Source of the DNA: Actinomycetes bacterium
GTDB lineage: Bacteria; Actinomycetota; Actinomycetes; Mycobacteriales; Mycobacteriaceae
DNA: 20,068 nucleotides
Reading direction: 5' to 3'
Assembly: GCA_023404955.1 (NCBI GenBank)
Contig: JAEXZY010000011.1
Span: 1 to 20,068, forward strand
The notes under the pieces were generated by a model. The model did no database searches. It saw only the letters and a list, made by a program, of their open reading frames with translations, and had not been told where the DNA came from. The position numbers and the translations under genes are program-made. Below are positions 1 to 6,530 of this stretch, in pieces; positions within the stretch are counted from its first letter, which is position 1, and every line of letters begins with the position of its first letter.

Positions 1-1
1 G

Positions 2-1054
2 CTGACGACGACGCTGGCCGACGCCACCGGCTACGGCCGGATCCTGCGTACGCAGGACGGCGAGGTGATCGGCATCGTCGAACAGGCCGACGCCACCCCG
101 GCGCAGCGGGCGATCCACGAGGTCAACGCCGGGGTGTACGCATTCGACGCCGACGAGCTGCGCTCGGCGCTGAGCCGGTTGCGCTCGGACAACGCCCAGC
201 ACGAGCTCTATATCACCGACGTGTTCGCGATCGTCCGCGGCGACGGTCTCCCCGTCCTCGGACAGCACATCGACGACGCGGCGCTGGTGGCCGGGGTCAA
301 CGACCGCGTGCAATTGGCCGCGCTCGGTGCCGAGCTGAACCGCCGCGTGGTCGCCGCACACCAGCGCAACGGGGTGACCGTCGTCGATCCGGCCACCACC
401 TGGATCGACGTCGACGTGACGATCGGACGCGACGCCGTGGTACGCCCCGGCACCCAACTGCTGGGCGCAACCGCGATCGGCGCGCGCTGCGAGATCGGAC
501 CGGACTCCACGCTGACCGACGTCACCGTCGGCGACGGCGCGTCGGTGGTGCGCACCCACGGGTCCGAGTCGGTCATCGGCGCCGACGCGACCGTCGGGCC
601 GTTCACCTATCTGCGCCCCGGCACGGTACTGGGCACGGACGGCAAGCTGGGCGCCTTCGTCGAAGTCAAGAACGCGACGATCGGGACCGGCACCAAGGTG
701 CCGCACCTGACGTACGTCGGCGACGCGGACATCGGCGACCACAGCAACATCGGCGCGTCGAGCGTGTTCGTCAACTACAACGGCGAGACCAAGAACCGGA
801 CGACGATCGGCTCCCACGTCCGCACCGGATCGGACACGATGTTCGTCGCCCCCGTCACGATCGGCGACGGCGCGTACACCGGCGCGGGCACCGTGGTGCG
901 CGACGACGTGCCGCCCGGCGCCCTCGCGGTCTCCGCAGGTCCGCAGCGCACGATCGAGGGCTGGGTGGAACGCAAACGACCCGGCAGCGCCGCTGCACAA
1001 GCGGCCGCAGCGGCCGCAGCGGCACGGGCGGCCGGTGAAACTACCGGCGAGTAG
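2..1054 (+). CDS. glmU: Bifunctional UDP-GlcNAc pyrophosphorylase / GlcN-1-P acetyltransferase, 5'-truncated
   Basis: The frame is open from base 2, so the start and most of the uridylyltransferase domain lie before the window; 350 residues are visible. GlmU makes UDP-N-acetylglucosamine for peptidoglycan: the C-terminal domain acetylates glucosamine-1-P and the N-terminal domain adds UMP. The first ~100 visible residues end the nucleotidyltransferase domain (INxGVYxF-like NAGVYAFDAD, then ELYITDVF). After a helical linker comes a left-handed beta-helix of hexapeptide repeats (IGRDAV, IGARCE, IGDHSN, IGDGAY). The segment PHLTYVGDADIG carries the expected catalytic His (codon 704-706), and FVNYNGETKNRT matches the acetyl-CoA/sugar-phosphate site. 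The tail is Ala-rich, as in mycobacterial GlmU, and is built on a 9-bp tandem repeat. prsA follows on the same strand after 105 bp. Identification is secure; only the missing 5' end limits it. Confidence 0.96.
   Translation: MTTTLADATGYGRILRTQDGEVIGIVEQADATPAQRAIHEVNAGVYAFDADELRSALSRLRSDNAQHELYITDVFAIVRGDGLPVLGQHIDDAALVAGVNDRVQLAALGAELNRRVVAAHQRNGVTVVDPATTWIDVDVTIGRDAVVRPGTQLLGATAIGARCEIGPDSTLTDVTVGDGASVVRTHGSESVIGADATVGPFTYLRPGTVLGTDGKLGAFVEVKNATIGTGTKVPHLTYVGDADIGDHSNIGASSVFVNYNGETKNRTTIGSHVRTGSDTMFVAPVTIGDGAYTGAGTVVRDDVPPGALAVSAGPQRTIEGWVERKRPGSAAAQAAAAAAAARAAGETTGE
1001..1024 (+). repeat. 9-bp tandem repeat in the glmU tail
   Basis: The unit GCGGCCGCA occurs twice in full (1001-1009, 1010-1018) and once in part (1019-1024). 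It is in frame and encodes Ala-Ala-Ala, giving the Ala-rich end of GlmU. Because the unit is a multiple of three, slippage would change tail length without a frameshift. Confidence 0.7.
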
Positions 1055-1115
1055 CGTTTCGTCGCCGTTTATTGGCATTCTGGTAACCCGCCGACGGACG
1101 AGCGTCCCCGCTACG

Positions 1116-1121
1116 TACGAT
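1116..1121 (+). promoter_or_regulatory. Candidate -10 of prsA
   Basis: TACGAT fits the mycobacterial -10 pattern TAnnnT. It would start transcription near 1128, leaving a leader of about 30 nt before the prsA GTG. No good -35 is seen at 16-18 bp. A small dyad GGACG-AG-CGTCC (1096-1107) sits where the -35 should be. A GGGCAGG stretch just before the GTG is a plausible ribosome binding site. Confidence 0.35.
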
Positions 1122-1159
1122 GGCCCGAGAATCGACTGCGAGAAGCCGAGGGCAGGCCC

Positions 1160-2140
1160 GTGAGCCACGACTGGACCGACAACCGCAAGAACCTGATGCT
1201 CTTCTCGGGTCGGGCGCACCCCGAACTCGCCGAGCAGGTCGCCAAGGAACTCGACGTGCCGGTCACCGCGCAGACCGCACGTGACTTCGCCAACGGCGAG
1301 ATCTTCGTCCGCTTCGACGAGTCGGTGCGCGGCAGCGACGCCTTCGTGCTGCAGAGCCATCCCGCACCGCTGAACACGTGGCTGATGGAACAGCTGCTCA
1401 TGATCGACGCGCTCAAGCGGGGCAGCGCCAAGCGCATCACCGCGATCCTGCCGTTCTATCCCTATGCGCGGCAGGACAAGAAGCACCGCGGGCGCGAACC
1501 CATCTCCGCTCGCCTGGTCGCCGATCTCTACAAGACGGCCGGCGCCGACCGCATCGTCACCGTCGACCTGCACACCGATCAGATCCAGGGCTTCTTCGAC
1601 GGCCCTGTAGACCACATGCGGGCGCAGAAGCTGCTGTGCGGCTACATCGGCGAGAACTACGCCGACCACGACATGGTGGTCGTCTCGCCGGACTCCGGCC
1701 GCGTGCGTGTCGCCGAGAAGTGGGCCGACAGCCTCGGGGGTGTCCCGCTGGCCTTCATCCACAAGACCCGCGACCCGCTGGTGCCCAACCAGGTCAAGTC
1801 CAACCGCGTCGTCGGCGACGTCCGCGGCAAGACGTGCATCCTCACCGACGACATGATCGACACCGGCGGCACCATCGCCGGCGCGGTCAAGCTGCTCAAG
1901 CAGGACGGCGCGGGCGACGTCATCATCGCCGCCACGCACGGCGTGCTGTCCGACCCCGCCCGCGAGCGGCTCGCCGACAGCGGCGCCCGTGAGGTCATCG
2001 TGACCAACACGCTGCCTATCGGCGAGGACAAGATGTTCCCGCAGCTGACCGTCCTGTCCATCGCCCCGCTGTTGGCCAACACGATCCGGGCGGTCTTCGA
2101 AAATGGTTCGGTGACAGGACTTTTCGACGGATCGGCATGA
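1160..2140 (+). CDS. prsA: Ribose-phosphate pyrophosphokinase (PRPP synthetase)
   Basis: This 326-residue protein makes 5-phosphoribosyl-1-pyrophosphate from ribose-5-P and ATP. PRPP feeds purines, pyrimidines, His and Trp, and in mycobacteria also decaprenyl-phosphoryl arabinose for arabinogalactan. The length equals M. tuberculosis PrsA as I recall it, and the N terminus MSHDWTDNRKNLMLF agrees, which supports the GTG start at 1160. Visible motifs are the ATP-site flexible loop PYARQDKKHRGREP (101-114), the metal-binding VDLHTDQIQGFF (135-146), and the PRPP-binding loop DDMIDTGGT (230-238). The stop overlaps the next gene's ATG (ATGA, 2137-2140), so translation of the ArsC-like gene is probably coupled. 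The glmU-prsA pairing is the conserved order in mycobacteria. I see no unusual residue at the active site. Confidence 0.97.
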   Translation: MSHDWTDNRKNLMLFSGRAHPELAEQVAKELDVPVTAQTARDFANGEIFVRFDESVRGSDAFVLQSHPAPLNTWLMEQLLMIDALKRGSAKRITAILPFYPYARQDKKHRGREPISARLVADLYKTAGADRIVTVDLHTDQIQGFFDGPVDHMRAQKLLCGYIGENYADHDMVVVSPDSGRVRVAEKWADSLGGVPLAFIHKTRDPLVPNQVKSNRVVGDVRGKTCILTDDMIDTGGTIAGAVKLLKQDGAGDVIIAATHGVLSDPARERLADSGAREVIVTNTLPIGEDKMFPQLTVLSIAPLLANTIRAVFENGSVTGLFDGSA

Positions 2141-2478
2141 GCGCACGCATCCTGCACAACCCGCGATGCACCACGTCACGCAAGGCGCTGGAGATGTTGC
2201 GCGAGGGCGGCATCGAGCCCGAGGTGGTGCTCTACCTGAAGAACCCACCGTCGCGCAGCGAGCTGGTGACGATGATCGCCGACGCCGGCATCGACGTCCG
2301 CGCAGCCGTCCGCACCCGCGAATCGCTCTACACCGAACTGGGACTCGCCTCGGCGTCCGACGACGAACTGCTCGACGCGATGGTGGCGCACCCGATCCTG
2401 ATCGAGCGGCCGTTCGTCATCACCGGCAAGGGCACTCGGCTGGCCCGGCCGCTGGAGCGCGTTCGCGAGATCCTGTGA
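2137..2478 (+). CDS. ArsC/YfgD-family thioredoxin-fold reductase
   Basis: This 113-residue protein is of the glutaredoxin-coupled ArsC family (ArsC/YfgD/Spx fold). It opens with IxHNPRCTTSRKALEML, with the single active-site Cys at 11 followed by the family's TSRK. The conserved PILIERP (86-92) and ARP (103-105) place arginines 91 and 104 where ArsC binds the oxyanion; R59 or R61 would be the third. Length is normal. Biochemically the family reduces arsenate with glutathione/glutaredoxin, but mycobacteria use mycothiol and no arsenic-efflux gene (ArsB/Acr3) or ArsR is nearby. A housekeeping YfgD-like thiol or arsenate role is therefore only inferred. It overlaps prsA by 4 nt at its start and lpqT by 4 nt (GTGA) at its end, so it sits inside a translationally coupled prsA-arsC-lpqT operon. 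I do not recall it between prsA and lpqT in M. tuberculosis. Confidence 0.88.
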   Translation: MSARILHNPRCTTSRKALEMLREGGIEPEVVLYLKNPPSRSELVTMIADAGIDVRAAVRTRESLYTELGLASASDDELLDAMVAHPILIERPFVITGKGTRLARPLERVREIL

Positions 2479-3146
2479 CGGCGCGACGGGTGGTCGCGGC
2501 GGCCGCCGCAGCGCTGATGCTGACCGCGTGTACGCCGGAAGCGCCTGACTATCAAGCGATCTGGTCGACGACGAGTGCACCAAGCCCGTCCCCGCAGGCG
2601 TCGAATCCGTCCGGGGCGCCGGTACCGATCGCCGCGTTCCTCGAGCAGGCCGGGGTGACCGGGCAGCCCGTCGCCTTCACCAAGGTGACCGACCTGACGG
2701 TGACGATGCCGACCCCACCAGGCTGGCACCCTTACCAGAACACCAACCTGTCACCCGGGACCCGGATGATCGTCAAGGGCGACACCTACCCGACCGCGAT
2801 GCTGATCATGTTCGAGCTGACCGGCAACTTCGACATCGCCGAGGCACTCACCCACGCCAACGTCGATGCGCAGATGAGCCAGAACTTCCGCCAGCTGAAC
2901 GCCTCCACGGCCGACTTCGACGGCTTCCCGTCGTCGATGATCGAAGGCAGCTACGACCTCAACGGCGCCCGGATGCACAGCTACAACCGCATCGTCATCG
3001 CCACCGGGGCCGCCCCGAAAAAGCAGCGCTACCTGATCCAGTTCACCGTGACCGGGTACGCCGACAAGGCGGCCGAGGAGTCGGGCGACATCGAAGCCGT
3101 GATCAGGAGTTTCAGCGTGAAGGTGCCCAGTCCGCCGGCACGCTGA
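2475..3146 (+). CDS. lpqT: Lipoprotein LpqT
   Basis: This 223-residue secreted lipoprotein starts at a GTG that overlaps the upstream stop (GTGA, 2475-2478). The N terminus MTARRVV is positive, residues 6-16 are hydrophobic (six alanines), and the lipobox LTAC puts the lipidated Cys at 19. An earlier in-frame start inside the arsC gene would destroy this signal peptide. A Pro/Ser-rich linker (about 33-50) leads to a LpqN/LpqT-type domain with the motif TPPGWHPY and an aromatic-rich core. Length and position after prsA match M. tuberculosis LpqT (Rv1016c). LpqN/LpqT proteins sit at the outer face of the membrane and have been linked to envelope lipid transport, but the exact function of LpqT is unknown to me. 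The gene probably belongs to the prsA operon. Confidence 0.9.
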   Translation: MTARRVVAAAAAALMLTACTPEAPDYQAIWSTTSAPSPSPQASNPSGAPVPIAAFLEQAGVTGQPVAFTKVTDLTVTMPTPPGWHPYQNTNLSPGTRMIVKGDTYPTAMLIMFELTGNFDIAEALTHANVDAQMSQNFRQLNASTADFDGFPSSMIEGSYDLNGARMHSYNRIVIATGAAPKKQRYLIQFTVTGYADKAAEESGDIEAVIRSFSVKVPSPPAR

Positions 3147-3155
3147 CGGTCTCTC

Positions 3156-3167
3156 TACAGTGATCGC
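3156..3167 (+). promoter_or_regulatory. Leaderless promoter of the SDR gene
   Basis: TACAGT (3156-3161) is followed by exactly six bases and then the ATG at 3168, the spacing expected if the A of the start codon is +1. No Shine-Dalgarno is present. This suggests the SDR gene can be transcribed separately from the prsA-lpqT operon, although only 21 bp separate it from lpqT. Confidence 0.45.
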
Positions 3168-4037
3168 ATGAGCGACTGGACCGCGGCCGACCTGCCCTCC
3201 TTCGCCGGGCGCACCGTGATCGTGACGGGCGCCAACAGCGGGTTGGGGCTGGTGACCGCCCGCGAACTGGCCCGCGCCGGCGCCCGCACCATCCTCGCGG
3301 TGCGCAACGTCGACAAGGGGCGGGAAGCGGCGGCGACGATGTCCGGCGACGTCGAGGTGCGCCGGCTCGACCTGCAGGATCTGTCGTCGGTGAAGACGTT
3401 CGCCGACGGCGTCTCGGGGGTCGACGTGCTGGTCAACAACGCCGGAATCATGGCCGTCCCCTACGCGCTCACCGTCGACGGCTTCGAGAGCCAGATCGGC
3501 ACCAACCACCTCGGCCACTTCGCGTTGACCAACCTGCTGCTGCCACGGCTCACCGACCGCGTCGTCACGGTGTCGTCGTTCATGCACGTCTTCGGCTACC
3601 TCAGCCTGTCCGACCTGAACTGGAAGTCCCGGCCCTATCTCGCGTGGCCCGCCTACGGCGCGTCGAAGCTGGCCAACCTGCTGTTCACCAGTGAACTGCA
3701 GCGCAGACTCACCGCCGCCGGCTCCCCGGTCCGGGCGCTGGCCGCCCACCCGGGCTATTCGGCGACCAACCTGCAGGGCCACACCGGCAACCGGTTCGGC
3801 AGCCGGATCTGGGACGCGGGCAATTCGCTGTTCGCCACCGACGCCGACTTCGGGGCGCGCCAGACGTTGTACGCAGTGGCCGAGGATGTGCCCGGCGACA
3901 CCTTCGTCGGTCCGCGCTTCTCGATGCGCGGCCCCACCGGGGCGCACTGGCGCACCCCCCTGGCCCGCAACAGCGCGAAAGCCGCCGGTCTGTGGGCACT
4001 GTCCGAGCACCTCACCGGAGTGCAATTTCCGCTGTAG
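3168..4037 (+). CDS. Short-chain dehydrogenase/reductase (retinol-dehydrogenase-like)
   Basis: This 289-residue classical SDR oxidoreductase uses NAD(P)(H). The Rossmann cofactor motif is TGANSGLG (20-27), R46 after the second strand (LAVRN) suggests NADP preference, and L68-D69-L70 matches the adenine-binding DL motif. NNAG is at 90-93, the catalytic Ser at 136/137 (VTVSS), and YGASK gives Tyr163 and Lys167. The family Asn lies in GTNHLGHF (111-118). Overall pattern (NAGIMAVPY, TNHLGHFALTNLLLP) is that of RDH/WWOX-like SDRs found widely in mycobacteria, whose substrates (lipids, alcohols, ketones) are mostly unknown. It starts at ATG 3168 behind a leaderless-type promoter. It lies between lpqT and rplY, where I do not recall a gene in M. 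tuberculosis, so it may be an accessory insertion. The substrate cannot be deduced. Confidence 0.9.
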   Translation: MSDWTAADLPSFAGRTVIVTGANSGLGLVTARELARAGARTILAVRNVDKGREAAATMSGDVEVRRLDLQDLSSVKTFADGVSGVDVLVNNAGIMAVPYALTVDGFESQIGTNHLGHFALTNLLLPRLTDRVVTVSSFMHVFGYLSLSDLNWKSRPYLAWPAYGASKLANLLFTSELQRRLTAAGSPVRALAAHPGYSATNLQGHTGNRFGSRIWDAGNSLFATDADFGARQTLYAVAEDVPGDTFVGPRFSMRGPTGAHWRTPLARNSAKAAGLWALSEHLTGVQFPL

Positions 4038-4050
4038 CCCGGGGCTGGGC

Positions 4051-4163
4051 TACCCTTGTCGACGCATCACGGCGAGGGTGGTCTCTCTGACCGCCGTTAT
4101 CGACGGGACCGAGCATCTACTCGTTCGTCTCACCCTGGCCGTGTCCGACTACCGGCACAGGAG
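4051..4163 (+). promoter_or_regulatory. rplY leader: -10, two hairpins and Shine-Dalgarno
   Basis: TACCCT (4051-4056) is a possible -10, which would give a leader of about 108 nt. Within it GGTGGTC (4077-4083) pairs with GACCGCC (4089-4095) around loop TCTCT, with one G-U pair. GTGTC (4141-4145) pairs with GGCAC (4154-4158). The second stem abuts the Shine-Dalgarno AGGAG (4159-4163), 8 nt before the ATG. Ribosomal-protein leaders are often structured, so translational control is plausible but unproven. Confidence 0.35.
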
Positions 4164-4171
4164 TACCGAAC

Positions 4172-4846
4172 ATGGCGAAGAACGCCCCGAACAATCTGAC
4201 CGCTCAGGTCCGCACCACCACCGGCAAGGGCGCTTCCCGTCGTGCGCGCCGCGAAGGCCGCGTCCCGGTGGTTCTGTACGGCCACGGCACCGACCCCCAG
4301 CACCTCGAGCTCGACGGCCACGACTTCGCCGCCGTGCTGCGCAACGCCGGCACCAACGCCGTGCTGACGCTCGACATCGCCGGCAAGGAGCAGCTGGCGC
4401 TGACGAAGTCGCTGGAGATCCACCCGATCCGCCGCAACATCCAGCACGCCGACCTGCTCGTGGTGCGCCGCGGCGAGAAGGTGACCGTCGAGGTCACCAT
4501 CACCGTCGAGGGCGAAGCCGCGCCCGGCACGCTGGTCACCCAGGAGACCAACGCCATCGAGATCGAGGCCGACGTCCAGTCGATCCCCGAGCAGCTGACC
4601 GTCTCGATCGAAGGCGCCGAAGAGGGCACCCAGATTCTCGCGGGTCAGGTGGAGCTGCCCTCGGGCGTGACGCTGGTGTCCGATCCCGAGCTGCTGGTCG
4701 TGAACGTCATCACCGCGCCGACCGAGGAAGAGCTCGAGGCCGAGGGTGGCGGCGAGTCGCTCGAAGAGCAGGCCGAGGCCGAGGCTGAGGCGGAGGCCGA
4801 CGGCGAGGGCGCCGAGGACGCGCCCGCCGACGGCGACTCCGAGTAG
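4172..4846 (+). CDS. rplY: 50S ribosomal protein L25 / general stress protein Ctc
   Basis: This 224-residue protein is of the long (Ctc/TL5) form, which binds 5S rRNA in the large subunit. The N-terminal L25 domain (about 5-95) has GKGASRRARREGRVPVVLYG, the RNA-contacting segment, and EIHPIRRNIQHADLLVV. A second beta-barrel domain (about 100-185) contains PGTLVTQETNAIEIEA and VSIEG. The last ~40 residues are a very acidic Glu/Ala tail made of GAG/GCN repeats and are likely disordered. Length is near the 215 residues usual in mycobacteria. The ATG at 4172 has a strong AGGAG at the right distance. pth follows after 8 nt, the conserved rplY-pth pair, and the two are probably co-transcribed. L25 helps ribosome assembly and Pth rescues stalled peptidyl-tRNA, so the pair is functionally coherent. 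Confidence 0.96.
   Translation: MAKNAPNNLTAQVRTTTGKGASRRARREGRVPVVLYGHGTDPQHLELDGHDFAAVLRNAGTNAVLTLDIAGKEQLALTKSLEIHPIRRNIQHADLLVVRRGEKVTVEVTITVEGEAAPGTLVTQETNAIEIEADVQSIPEQLTVSIEGAEEGTQILAGQVELPSGVTLVSDPELLVVNVITAPTEEELEAEGGGESLEEQAEAEAEAEADGEGAEDAPADGDSE
4772..4798 (+). repeat. Hexamer repeat in the acidic tail of rplY
   Basis: Alternating GCN-GAG codons (GCCGAG and variants) repeat about four and a half times and encode (Ala-Glu)n. This makes the tail length prone to in-frame slippage. Confidence 0.5.
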
Positions 4847-4854
4847 TCGTCGAC

Positions 4855-5433
4855 ATGGCCGAACCCCTGCTGGTGGTCGGCCTGGGGAATCCGGGTCCAC
4901 AGTATGCGCTGACCCGGCACAACCTCGGTTTCCTCGTCCTGGACGTGCTCGCCGACCGCATCGGCGAGACGTTCAAGGTGCACAAGAAATCCGGGGCCGA
5001 CGTGGCCACCGGGCGGCTGGCAGGCCGCCCGGTGGTGCTGGCCAAGCCGCGGGTGTACATGAACGAATCCGGGCGCCAGGTCGGGCCATTGGCCAAGTTC
5101 TATTCGGTGCCGGCTCGCGACGTGATCATCGTGCACGACGAACTGGACATCGACTTCGGCCGCATCCGGCTCAAGTACGGCGGCGGCGTGGCCGGCCACA
5201 ACGGACTGCGATCAGTGGGTGCGGCGTTGAGCACCAACGATTTTCATCGGGTGCGGGTCGGCATCGGCAAGCCGCCGGGCCGGCAGTCAGGGGCATCGTT
5301 CGTCCTGGAGCCGTTCAACGCCCGCGAGCGGCCCGAGGTCGCGGTGATCTGCGAGCAGGCGGCCGACGCGGTCGAGTTGCTGATCGCCCAGGGCCTGGAA
5401 CCGGCGCAGAACGTGGTGCACGCCTGGGCGTGA
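4855..5433 (+). CDS. pth: Peptidyl-tRNA hydrolase
   Basis: This 192-residue enzyme cleaves the ester bond of peptidyl-tRNA released from stalled ribosomes and recycles tRNA; it is essential in most bacteria. The family's residues are all visible: GLGNPG (9-14, with N12), TRHNLGF (20-26) with catalytic His22, YMNESG with Asn70, HDELD with Asp95, and GHNGLRS with Asn116. They correspond to E. coli N10, H20, N68, D93 and N114. Length matches the mycobacterial enzyme (about 191). The start is ATG 4855, 8 nt behind the rplY stop, without a strong Shine-Dalgarno, so it probably relies on translational coupling. The stop codon lies in the left arm of a perfect hairpin shared with the stop of the convergent iron-sulfur gene. 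Confidence 0.97.
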   Translation: MAEPLLVVGLGNPGPQYALTRHNLGFLVLDVLADRIGETFKVHKKSGADVATGRLAGRPVVLAKPRVYMNESGRQVGPLAKFYSVPARDVIIVHDELDIDFGRIRLKYGGGVAGHNGLRSVGAALSTNDFHRVRVGIGKPPGRQSGASFVLEPFNARERPEVAVICEQAADAVELLIAQGLEPAQNVVHAWA

Positions 5434-5448
5434 GCGCCCGGACGCTCA
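5431..5448. terminator. Bidirectional hairpin between pth and the iron-sulfur gene
   Basis: TGAGCG (5431-5436) and CGCTCA (5443-5448) form a perfect 6-bp stem with loop CCCGGA. The left arm holds the pth stop TGA, and the right arm holds the stop of the convergent gene (TCA on this strand). No U-tract follows on either side, as is common for mycobacterial terminators. The position at a convergent junction supports a terminator in both directions. Confidence 0.45.
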
Positions 5449-6495
5449 GGCGCCGGGGATGGCCCGGACGCCCCGGATGCCGCTGCCGACGTGCTTGACC
5501 GGTTTGTGCGGAAAGCGTTTGACGGCATGCTCTTCGGCCGCCGAACCCGGCAGCACGTAGAGCGTCTCGTGCTTGTCCTGCAGCGGTTTGAGCACCAGCT
5601 CCATGAACGCTTTTCGATCGCCGAGGTAGGGCTCGATGACCTCCTCCCCCGCTGGGCACACGGCGAGGCAGTAGGCCGCCTTGTAGTTCGCTTTGAAGGA
5701 CAGGCTCTGCCACATCGACGCGTTCTCGGAATCGGTGACGCGGTCGCGGAACTCCTCGCCATCGGCACTGTCGGCGACGGTCTGCACCCAGTCGGTGAAC
5801 CCGCCCATGAACTCGCGATAGTTGTGCACCGAGCAGGCGACGAAGTCGAATCCCCCGTCCTTCTTGATCGCCCCGACCGGGCACGCCGCCACGCACAGCT
5901 TGCACTCCAGGCACGGTGAATAGTCCAGCGGCGCATCGTATTCCGATATCTCACCGGCCACCAGGATGGTGCCGAGCAGGATGAAGTTGCCGAAGCGCGG
6001 GTGGATGACGTTGCGGTGGATGCCCATCACGCCCATGCCCGCGGCGACGGCGACGGGCTTGTGCGCCACCACCCAGATGCGCCCCGGATAGCGGTCCATC
6101 TCCATCGGGAAGGTCGCCGACGGGTTGACCACCCGGTGCCCGGCGTCCTGCAGCAGCCGGGTGATGCGGTGGGCGGCCTCGTTCATGATCTCGCCGCTGC
6201 GGTGGAACTCCTGGTTGGCGACGCTGCGGGCGGTGGAGCGCACGTTGTCGCGGTTCATCTTCACCACCAGCGACAGATAGCTGACCGCGCCCGGCAGCGC
6301 CGCCTCGACGTGCTCGACTTCAGAGGCCAGGGCCGGGTTGTCGACGCGGGCGAAACCCACGTCGTCGACGCCGGCCTCTCGGCAGACCGTCCGTAGCCAG
6401 TCGGCGTCGATCACGCCGGGCGGTTGCGACGGCCGCTCCTGCACGGCACGCACGGTCGGGTGGGCGGCCAGCCGCGGCGGCAACTTCTGCACCAT
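5446..6495 (-). CDS. QueG-like protein with two 4Fe-4S clusters
   Basis: With the ATG at 6495 the protein has 349 residues. The fold resembles epoxyqueuosine reductase (QueG) and the reductive dehalogenases: an N-terminal part with AGMGVMGIHRNVIHPRFGNFILLG (about 152-175), where QueG has its GLGWIGKHT segment, then a bacterial ferredoxin motif CLECKLCVAACP (C195, C198, C201, C205). Later cysteines C221, C276 and C280 (CLAVCP) complete a second cluster. It is therefore a redox protein that passes single electrons, perhaps to a corrinoid, though I cannot see a definite cobalamin ligand. Mycobacteria are not known to me to make queuosine, and no que gene is nearby, so QueG activity itself is doubtful. 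An earlier TTG (6513) would put the start inside an inverted repeat. ATG 6495 has a -10 at leaderless distance and is preferred. It lies 35 bp behind the DrrB-like gene. Confidence 0.8.
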   Translation of the reverse strand: MVQKLPPRLAAHPTVRAVQERPSQPPGVIDADWLRTVCREAGVDDVGFARVDNPALASEVEHVEAALPGAVSYLSLVVKMNRDNVRSTARSVANQEFHRSGEIMNEAAHRITRLLQDAGHRVVNPSATFPMEMDRYPGRIWVVAHKPVAVAAGMGVMGIHRNVIHPRFGNFILLGTILVAGEISEYDAPLDYSPCLECKLCVAACPVGAIKKDGGFDFVACSVHNYREFMGGFTDWVQTVADSADGEEFRDRVTDSENASMWQSLSFKANYKAAYCLAVCPAGEEVIEPYLGDRKAFMELVLKPLQDKHETLYVLPGSAAEEHAVKRFPHKPVKHVGSGIRGVRAIPGA

Positions 6496-6521
6496 GCTGA
6501 GTATGGTACACAATACTCAGC
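6496..6521 (-). promoter_or_regulatory. 26-bp inverted repeat (operator) over the promoter of the iron-sulfur gene
   Basis: GCTGAGTAT (6496-6504) and ATACTCAGC (6513-6521) are perfect 9-bp arms around an 8-bp spacer, and two more spacer pairs are symmetric. On the minus strand TACCAT (6508 to 6503) fits a -10 exactly 7 nt before the ATG at 6495, so the repeat covers about -26 to -1 of a leaderless transcript. Size and symmetry fit a TetR- or GntR-type repressor site. There is no Shine-Dalgarno, and the repeat fills most of the 35-bp gap to the upstream gene. Confidence 0.65.
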
Positions 6522-6530
6522 CACGGGGTG

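Noticed and set aside
1096..1107. Small GGACG/CGTCC dyad as a glmU terminator
   Set aside because: The loop is two bases, there is no U-tract, and it lies in the probable prsA promoter.
2166..3146. LpqT start upstream inside the arsC-like gene
   Set aside because: It would bury the signal peptide and lipobox; GTG 2475 with the GTGA overlap places LTAC correctly.
2751..4025. Long minus-strand open frame opposite lpqT and the SDR gene
   Set aside because: Low-complexity Gly/Val/His composition, no recognisable motif, and it crosses two well-supported plus-strand genes.
6496..6513. TTG start at 6513 for the QueG-like gene
   Set aside because: It lies within the inverted repeat and removes the leaderless spacing; ATG 6495 is simpler.
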